Source of the DNA: Eumeta japonica
Lineage: Eukaryota; Arthropoda; Insecta; Lepidoptera; Psychidae
Direction: 5' to 3'
DNA: 64,000 nt
Assembly (NCBI GenBank): GCA_005406025.1
Contig: BGZK01000188.1
Location: 124,001 to 188,000 of the forward strand
Position 1 is the first letter of the stretch. Each line of letters begins with the position of its first letter. The notes below the pieces were generated by a model that had not been told where the DNA came from, did not search any database, and worked only from the letters and a program-made list of their open reading frames with translations. Shown here piece by piece: positions 56,896 through 64,000 of this stretch. The translations under genes and the position numbers were made by a program.

Positions 56896-57982
56896 GTTCC
56901 ACTATCAGGTACAGTCCCGCTATCAGGTATAGTTCCGCTATCAGGTACAGTCCCGCTATCAGGTACAGTTCCACTATCAGGTACAGTCCCGCTATCAGGT
57001 ATAGTTCCGCTATCAGGTACAGTCCCGCTATCAGGTATAGTTCCGCTATCAGGTACAGTTCCGCTATGAGGTAGAGATCCACTATCAGGTACAGTCCCGC
57101 TATCAGGTATAGTTCCGCTATCAGGTACAGTTCCACTATGAGGTACAGTTCCACTATCAGGTACAGTCTCGCTATCAGGTACAGTTCCACTATCAGGTAT
57201 AGTCCCGCTATCAGGCATAGTTCCGCTATCAGGTACAGTTCCGCTATGAGGTACAGATCCACGATCAGGTACAGTCCCGCTATCAGGTATAGTTCCGTTA
57301 TCAGGTACAGTTCCGCTATGAGGTACAGATCCACTATCATGTACAGTCCTGCTATCAGGTATAGTTCCGCTATCAGGTACAGTTCCGCTTTGGGGTACAG
57401 TTTCACTATCAGGTATAGTCCCGCTATCAGGTATAGTTCCGTTATCAGGTACAGTTCCGCTATGAGGTACAGATCCACTATCAGGTACAGTCCTGCTATC
57501 AGGTATAGTCCGCTATCAGGTACAGTTCCGCTATGAGGTATAGATCCACGATCAGGTACAGTCCCGCTATCAGGTATAGTTCCGTTATCAGGTACAGTTC
57601 CGCTATGAGGTACAGATCCACTATCAGGTACAGTCCTGCTATCAGGTATAGTTCCGCTATCAGGTACAGTTCCGCTTTGGGGTACAGTTTCACTATCAGG
57701 TATAGTCCCGCTATCAGGTATAGTTCCGTTATCAGGTACAGTTCCGCTATGAGGTACAGATCCACTATCAGGTACAGTCCTGCTATCAGGTATAGTCCGC
57801 TATCAGGTACAGTTCCGCTTTGGGGTACAGTTTCACTATCAGGTATAGTTCTGCTATCAGGTATAGTTCCGCTACCAAGAATAGTTCTTCTATCAGGTAC
57901 AGTTCCGCTATCAGGTACAATTCCGCTATGAGGTACATTTTTGCTATCAGGTATAGTATTAGGTACAGATTCGCTCCCAGGT
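56896..57982. repeat. 18-bp VNTR with higher-order structure, intronic
   Basis: About 60 tandem copies of an 18-bp unit, consensus CTATCAGGTACAGTTCCG, with variants GTATAG, CCCG, TCCAC and CTATGAGG. Markers CTTTGGGGTACAG at 57388, 57675 and 57818, and the 17-bp short unit TATAGTCCGC at 57504 and 57791, show a higher-order period of 287 bp plus a partial third copy. Since 18 is divisible by three, long frames run through on both strands (PLSGTV-like and YLIAEL-like). No start, splice or non-repeat coding sequence supports them. It lies in the SGSM-like intron. Confidence 0.9.
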
Positions 57983-58438
57983 TAAAAACTAGCTCCGATG
58001 CCGTTCTTTGTCCTTTCTTGGACATTAAAATTAGTGATAATATATTTTCACAATCATTGGAATTTTTTACATAAAAGGTATTCCATATTCTGTTTCAGGA
58101 CAAAATCTGATTAAAATCGGACTAAAAATTTGATTACAATTCGTCTAGTCGTTGGCAAGTGATCAATGGTGAAACAATAACCTAAACTTATTTACAAAAG
58201 TACCATGCCCATACGTTCAATAATATTAATCGGTGTTTGGACAAAGAAAAAAATAATTATATATATAAAATGATTTGATGGATGTATGATTCGTACAGAC
58301 ATCGAAATCTGGTTTTGTTTCCAATGTGAAAAAAATTTGAAATAAAGTCATGAATTCCATAGCGATGTTTATTTGTAAATATTTTCTTGAAAACATACTT
58401 ACTAGAAATATTGTCCTACAAAGACTTATGCTTTAGAC

Positions 58439-60644
58439 CAGGTATGGGCAGGGCAACCTTTGAGATGCTGTGAGCCAAATTTTAGTGTGCAAATACGTTC
58501 GCGGGCCGCGTTCAAAACTAGTGCATTTTAAAATAGCGTTCATAATTTTTAGCGATAGATACTGATATCGAATTATTTCATGTTTGAATATGAAATAATT
58601 CGACAATGTTATTGATAACAAAATGAAATGAAAAATCAATAGGTATAACATGAATTAAATCGTGAAATTTGGAATTACTACAAACAACGAAAGTTAAATA
58701 GCGATACCGAAATCAATGAGACACTTGAGCTTGAATTTGGGAAACTAATCCATAGAGGTTTGGATTAATTCCATTGATAAAAAGATGTCAAGAATTTTCC
58801 AAATTATCGTCAGTCGGCCCTGTACGATGTTTTGTTTTATTAACTTTCATCATTGAAAAGAACTGTTCGCATTTGTAAGTACAGCCAAACGCCAAATATA
58901 TCTTCTTTCGAATTTTCTAAGCTGCGGAAAATCGTCTTCGAGGTATTTTTTGTAGAATTCGCACAACGGCACGTCTTTAAATTTAGATTTTAGGAGTGAG
59001 TTTTCTTGAATCTCGAGTATGTTGCATTTTTTGCAAGCATATTGGAGAATTTTGAACATTATTTTTTGTTGGAGTAGCAAATAAATTGAACCAATCTTCC
59101 ATGTTTTTGAAATTGCTAAATCTGTTCGAAAATTGTTTCGACAGTAACTTGAGTTCTTCAGCGTATTGAGCAAAAACAATATTTTCATAACCAGAGAGCG
59201 TGGTGTAATGGTAACTGTTACCAGACAGAATCTGTGCTTCTCATAAGCGGATTTTATTTTGAAACGCTTTAAAATGGCTGTACCAATTATTTACTAACTG
59301 TCCTTGTTTTTGATGTTTCAAATTTAAATCATTCAAATAGCCTGTAAGGTCGACCAGAAGTACTAAGTCACATATCCATTTTGAGTCATTCAATTCAGAT
59401 AATGGTTTATTCTTTATTTGCACAAAATTTGCTATCTCATTTCTAAGCTCTTAAAAACGTTTCAGCATTTTCCAAAGGGAGTGTTGTCAGATAGCTAAGC
59501 AAAGGATTAGCCATCTAACTTCACAACAATGTTACGTCGTCATTTTTGGCTATTTCATCCAAAAACGCCTTGAACTGACGGTTGTTAAGCCCTCAGGATC
59601 GAATAAAATTGATGGTTTTACTATCACATTCATAACATTCTGAAGTCGAATGGATTTAACACGCAAGTTCTGTTGGTGGATAATGCAATGAAGGACTATC
59701 AAATCATTTTTTGCATATTCGATTCAATTGATTTTTCATTCAAGATTTCGATTTCACCTTTACGTAAGCTGACCATAGAAGGTACATCATCTGTACATAC
59801 TCCAACTAATTTTGGCCATGGCAAGTCAAAACTTGTGAATTATTTTTGAACTTCATTAAAAATGTCCTCTTTTGTAGTGGTTCCTTTTAGCGGCTGTAAA
59901 GCAAGCAATTCCTCAGTAACAGTTAACTCTTTGTCAGCATTTCGAGTAAATATAGCCGGTTGAGCTGTGTCAAACAAATCGGTGTTCTCATCTAATCCTA
60001 TGGAATATGATTCAAAACCAGCCATATGATCAGTCAATATTGTTTTGATATCATTAGCCAATTTCTTCAAATTATTTTTTCTTTTCAGGATACTAAACAC
60101 TGCAAACTTTTAACATGCACTCCTTGATAAATTCTCCTTTGGCAAATGGTTCTAATGACTTTGCCAATTTAGAACTACCTATAAAACTAGTTTTCACAAC
60201 ATTATCAAATTGTGTTCTTTGTTTATGAAACAAATTTGCGATAAGGTTCTGAATATTGTCTTTTCTTATTTGTATTGTCAGTGAGTGTAGCATAGGATAC
60301 ATAGTTGAGTAATGCCTCTTTATATTGATAATTCTTCAGTCCATTTTTATTGAAACTAGCGACCCTCTGCATCTACTTTTCTTTTCTTTCCACCAGACAT
60401 CATTTTCGTTTGCTTTTCGTTCGATAAATTTAATAACAAAATGTAATTAATAAGCACTCAAGATGCACACAAAGTCACAAAGCAAATTGACGGCACTAGC
60501 AGTTCGCTAGGATATCGCTTGTCGAAGTTATTACCTCGGTAGCTCAAATAGAACTGAACTAAAGTTCGGGCCATCCACTCGCTTATATAGGCAAAATAGA
60601 TAGAAAAGGAATGATCTAGAATCGTCGGTTGTTGCCCACGTATG
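58439..60644 (-). mobile_element. hAT transposon (Charlie/GTF2IRD2-like), about 2.2 kb
   Basis: Terminal repeats CAGGTATGGGCA..GCAACC at the left (58439) and GGTTGTTGCCCACGTATG at the right (to 60644) are inverted to each other. Perfect 8-bp target duplications CTTTAGAC lie at 58431-58438 and 60645-60652, the size expected for hAT. It contains one transposase on the - strand. The element sits antisense in the host intron. Confidence 0.88.
58713..60403 (-). pseudogene. hAT transposase (Charlie/GTF2IRD2-like), degraded
   Basis: Starts MMSGGKKRKVDAEG at 60403 and ends VSH at 58713. Recognisable blocks in order: SKLAKSLEPFAKGEFIKECM (about 60180); GLDENTDLFDTAQPAIF with the first catalytic Asp (about 59985); GVCTDDVPSMVSLRKG with the second Asp (about 59790); LHCIIHQQNL (about 59690); EVRWL (about 59520); LNDLNLKHQKQGQL (about 59320); and the C-terminal dimerisation region FGCTYKCEQFFSMMK followed by TGPTDDNLEN (about 58875-58795). 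These match the hAT family related to vertebrate GTF2IRD2 and Charlie elements. Stops and frameshifts interrupt it at many places (near 60100, 59840, 59710, 59450, 59240 and 58785), so no product is expected. Confidence 0.85.
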
Positions 60645-60652
60645 CTTTAGAC

Positions 60653-60878
60653 CTAGTATGGGCAACCTTTGATATGTGGAACAAACTTTTGTGTACTATT
60701 ACATTCGTTCATTCGCCGCGTTCAAAAAGTAGTGCATTTTAAAGTGGTGTATTAAAGTAGTGTTCATAGTTTTTAGCGATAGATATCTGACATGAAATTT
60801 TTCAAAATGTCTCGCGAGCCGAATCAAATCTTACTGTGTGCTGGATACGGCCCGTGGGTAGGTGGTTGTCCACATATG
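60653..60878. mobile_element. hAT MITE, 226 bp, tandem with the larger hAT element
   Basis: The left end CTAGTATGGGCAACCTTTGA (60653) and right end GGTTGTCCACATATG (to 60878) are inverted hAT-type ends. About the first 140 bp match the left end of the 58439 element, including AGTGCATTTTAAA and TTTTTAGCGATAGATA. The right part (cgagccgaatcaaatc, cggcccgtgggt) has no counterpart in the right end of the larger element. It is flanked by CTTTAGAC (60645-60652) and CTTTAAGA(C) (60879-60887). No coding capacity. Confidence 0.8.
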
Positions 60879-61131
60879 CTTTAAGACAATAGCTGTTGTT
60901 ATTATTTGACACATTTTTTGCCAATAAAACTTTTACTAATCCTAATTTAAATTCATGAGATATATGCAGCTGTTGATTATCGACTTGTGTATGTATGAGA
61001 GATTTTCGTAATATCTTCTTGTTTAAGTCCTACGACACTGAAAAGTGTTTTGTACTCAATAAATCGAATGTTTATTAACAAAGGATCCGACTTGTTGACA
61101 TTAGAGGATTGAATAAAGGATTATCTTTCAG

Positions 61132-61284
61132 GCCGTCACGAAGAAATTGATACACGAAGACAGCGGTGGTGTGACCACGCTGTGCGGCGCGGTCGAGGCC
61201 TGCCTCGGCCAGGGGCTGAGGAGGCGAGCGCTCGGACTCTTCAAGACCAATTCGACGACCGCTTTGCTGCACAAGATTGCCAAG
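61132..61284 (+). CDS. SGSM1/2-like protein, second RUN-domain exon
   Basis: A 153-bp exon of 51 codons, phase 0 at both ends. It is bounded by a TTTCAG acceptor ending at 61131 and a GTATGC donor at 61285. It begins AVTKKLIHEDSGG and contains LCGAVEACL and LRRRALGLFKTN. This is the conserved first half of the SGSM RUN domain (vertebrate pattern EAVTRKFVHEDS, CGAVEACL, LRRRAAGFL). It joins in frame to the exon at 55400 across a 5.65-kb intron that carries a VNTR and two hAT elements. No following exon was recognised up to 64000, so the next intron is at least 2.7 kb and the gene leaves the window on the right. There are no stops or frameshifts, so this looks like a functional host gene. Confidence 0.88.
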
Positions 61285-64000
61285 GTATGCCTGTAGATAT
61301 GTCCAAAAAATTTAAAGTATTTTATGTATAAGTATGTGAGATGTATTTCTAAAACGGTATTAGTAGGGCTCAGTAGGCGATACTGAATTCAAAACAAGTT
61401 TAGGAATTTTCGACTGTTTGTTGGAACATAATTAATGCAAAAACTACTGAAACGATTCGGTGAAGTCACCTGTCGTCTATTTATTAGTCGTAACATGGCG
61501 TCGAATGAAAAATACAATTCATCACGCTTTGTTGCTTAGCGATTAGACATAGTACGATTTTCTTCAGGTTTATCAACGAAACGGTTAGCTGTCTGAAGAT
61601 GGGCGTGTATTACGGATGTATTTTTGATGTAAGAAACGAATTCAAAACGTATATTACTTTACGAAAAAAAGAAATGTGGACTTATGCAATAATCAGAACA
61701 AGAAGTTTAATCTACGCGGGTGGAGTTGCGGGCAAAGACTAGTTTAAAATACTCACAATTTCAGTGTTATAAAAATGACATTCCTATGACGGGAATTTCT
61801 AAAAGATAGGTAGGAAATAATTTTTAATATAAATCGCAACGATGCATCTTCTAAGATTGAAAGAAAGTAACAAATACAAGTTAATATAACTTCGCATCAT
61901 TGTTTCTAATTAAGTTTCGACACAATTAACATGATGGGTTGCGAGTCTATCGATATTTGCAGGTTTTATACGCAACGGTGGTTTTTAACTATTTTCGAAT
62001 TCTCGGCTTGGTCAAGATTTGCCCTTACGTTAACGAGTTGTATATCATGTAAATAAGTTTAGTTAAAACTAATAGGTACGAGTTCAGAACATGACATGAA
62101 TAATTCAGTTCGGCTAGACTTTAATTGGGAAACTACGCTTCGTCTTCGAGTCCAACAATTCTCGGTGTCTAGAGGAAAGTCATAGAATAGTGTGTGGTGT
62201 GTTGCCAGTGACAATAAACAGATGCCGAACCTTGTCTCTTTCTATTGGTTAATATATTATAATATAAACTCACACCTATTTACCAGAAGGGTAGGCAGAT
62301 ATCACAGATTTCCAGTTGGTAGGATCTTTGCATATCTCTCTTGCTTCACTGACAACCATCAATTTCTTCATGCAGCCTCGTCGGTTTTGGATGCCGAAAA
62401 TTTAATATGCCATCAATTTAGTCTGCACAAGATTTTCTGGGAGCAACCCTTGTCGATCCTTCCATTATTGTTATTACTATTGTAAATAAATTTAACGCAT
62501 TTAAAATTGCTTAACGTACAATGAAGTCGGGAGTCTCACGACGAAATGAAATCAGAACGAGAAATTTCACAGAAGCACTGTAGTAATTAACATGGCTCAC
62601 ACAATGAGCCGGAGTAGCAATTGGGCAGACGATGGTGACACTCATAATCAATAGTTATCGAGGAAGACATGTAAAGGTCGTATATGGAACAGGTTCGGAT
62701 CGATTATACAGCCTTCGGAGTCAGACACGCTATCATACAACTACCACTGCTTAAATTGTTCATTTTGAACATTGTCATTATTATTATAAACATATCATTA
62801 TTAACTTTAAACAGCTTATAAAATAATTACAGAAATATAAAAATCTCAAGTATTTTAGATTTTACGGGTGCAATATGCTTACAATGTCAGTCAATAATTA
62901 ATTATTCCAAATGAAATGTATGCATTTTGTCCTTATGAGATTTGATTTCGTCTTTCTCATTATATTTGAAAACATTTATAAGTCTGTCGCTAGAAATTTA
63001 GATTAAATATAAATTAAATAGTAGTTTAATTTCAGTAAAACGGAAAAAATATTATTGATACATTTTTCAGATAGGAAAGTTACAAACGTAGTTCTCCATT
63101 TTTTTGTTAATTGGGCGGAATGCTAATGAACAGTTAAAGTCATCATTTCTGCTTTGATCTCGTATTTAGTTAATTACTCTCCTATCTGTTACAAACATAC
63201 ATAATCCTTAATTCTTGGAAACATTCAAATTTTGATTTTCATCATTTATTGAAATACCGTCTATGGATAGTTAAAGAAATGCTCGATTAGAACGGTACTA
63301 AATGCTGTTTTTTAACTTCTTTTTCCAGTTTATAAAAGCCTCAACCGATATATATATATAACAGAAACAATCTTATTATACATATAATAAAGATGTTTTC
63401 AGCGATATACGAAAGTCGTGTACATCGCCGAAACGATTAAATCGGCATTGACCACGCCTCTCGGTATTTTTGTAATTTCTTGCGCGACCACCCGCGGCCT
63501 GGCCTCATCGGAATTCCCGTCCCTCGCCAGCGCTGCGGCTGCTTTTGTTTCTTACGCCATATCCATATACGAAGCGGATAAATGCTTATTTTTGAATAGA
63601 TTCTTGGGATGTCTATGAATTTATCTATAAAATGACGAGGAATAGCTATCTTTGTGGACTGCGATGCGTACCCAGGCTTTGAAGTAACACAACGGACCGT
63701 CACAAAGGAATACGATACACGCTTGGGTAACGGGTAGTAGGTGAGGAAAACCGCCAATATGCAGTTGAAGAGCGATCAGATTAATTCGTGTTTAATTTAT
63801 ATTTAGGATTTGAGGAGAAAAACGGTTTTTGGGTTTCGCAGGAAAACAGAAAAAAAACTGACCATTATGATATTATGTTCAGTGTGATCGGCTGTCTCAA
63901 CCCTTTGTCACAGTGTATCTTAATCTGTTACAGCATTTTGTTCAGAGGTTTATTCGTTTTCTTTTCCTAAAAAGTGTTGTCTGGAGTAATTCCTAACATA
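61285..64000 (+). other. Intron after the second SGSM-like exon (continues past the window)
   Basis: Starts with GTATGC. Contains one dispersed repeat copy (62265-62402). A GC-richer patch at 63418-63560, preceded by TTTTCAG at 63397-63403, was examined as an exon but shows no RUN-domain similarity. No TBC exon seen. Confidence 0.6.
62265..62402 (-). repeat. Same dispersed repeat (copy 4, reverse)
   Basis: AAACTCACACCTATTTACC to CTCGTCGGTTTTGGATGCC, with GATCTTTGCATATCTCTCTTG in the middle. It lies in the intron after the second SGSM-like exon. Confidence 0.5.

Larger units (their letters stand above)
55481..61131 (+). other. Intron between SGSM-like exons
   Basis: GT-AG intron of about 5.65 kb in phase 0. 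It contains AT-rich sequence (55481-56890), an 18-bp VNTR (56896-57982), a hAT transposon with a degraded transposase (58439-60644), a 226-bp hAT MITE (60653-60878), and a short stretch leading to the TTTCAG acceptor. The transposase is antisense to the host gene, so host transcription does not read it in sense. I saw no further host exon; in-frame joining of the flanking exons argues against a missing constitutive one. Confidence 0.75.

Noticed and set aside
56896..57982. CRISPR-like array
   Set aside because: Units are contiguous with no unique spacers; eukaryotic VNTR.
56629..58025. Long open frames on both strands (PLSGTV-like, YLIAEL-like)
   Set aside because: Products of an 18-bp VNTR whose unit is a multiple of three and lacks stops; no start, splice or unique coding sequence.
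59185..59230. tRNA A-box-like TGGTGTAATGGTAA
   Set aside because: Lies in the hAT transposase coding region (SYHYTTLSGYENI on the - strand); no B box or cloverleaf.
63400..63620. TTTTCAG followed by a 66-codon frame, as a third SGSM exon
   Set aside because: Translation does not resemble the RUN continuation expected after HKIAK and no suitable donor was seen.

Overview
The window looks like nuclear DNA of a lepidopteran (moth or butterfly). It is strongly AT-rich, has small GC-rich islands and one sparse intron-rich gene, and is packed with repeats typical of Lepidoptera. These include Helitron-like elements ending in CTAG (Lep1-like), the 'aaggggcaaacgag' dispersed repeat, 'gcacttggcc' repeat tails, and several TIR elements. 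I recognised no rRNA, true tRNA, CRISPR array, prokaryotic operon or virus. The species cannot be named from this sequence.

Host gene. Two short coding exons on the + strand (55380-55480 and 61132-61284) read in one frame as the N-terminus of an SGSM1/SGSM2-type protein (small G protein signaling modulator, a RUN plus TBC RabGAP; the Drosophila homologue is CG12241). The rest of the RUN domain and the TBC domain must lie to the right of the window. A possible upstream first exon, ATGGCCGCCCAAAATAAAG at 27781-27799, sits in a GC-rich promoter-like island, and its splice phase matches exon 55380. If real, intron 1 is about 27.6 kb and most of the right half of the window is intronic.

Layout. 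0-5.9 kb: AT-rich DNA, a Helitron-like 3' end, an old TIR element and an AT foldback. 5.9-8.5 kb: a near-complete PIF/Harbinger transposon with two genes on opposite strands whose exons alternate. 8.7-10.8 kb: two tandem units of a noncoding family with CTTCCCGCTA ends. 10.8-27 kb: mostly noncoding repeats, including a TA-flanked TIR element (15041-15430) and a perfect 25-bp foldback (13918-13989). 27.4-28.05 kb: GC island and candidate promoter. 29.3-29.65 kb: an 8-bp-unit minisatellite inside a third CTTCCCGCTA-family copy. 31-33.6 kb: Helitron-like copies, a 0.8-kb repeat and a 141-bp MITE. 41.9-42.5 kb: a pogo-like element inside another repeat. 44.1-45.2 kb: a CpG-rich block split by a dispersed repeat. 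47.2-52.1 kb: nested repeats, including a 2.9-kb transposon with 17-bp TIRs and a decayed DDE-type transposase. 53.8-53.9 kb: GC-rich block with a palindrome and a heat-shock-type element. 55.4-64 kb: SGSM exons, with an 18-bp VNTR and a Charlie/GTF2IRD2-like hAT element plus a tandem MITE in the intron between them.

The most unusual structures are the reciprocally nested antisense genes of the Harbinger element, two hAT elements sharing one duplicated 8-bp target, and the possible distant SGSM promoter. Transposase frames are broken by 1-nt shifts, mostly in A/T runs, so either decay or consensus errors could explain them.
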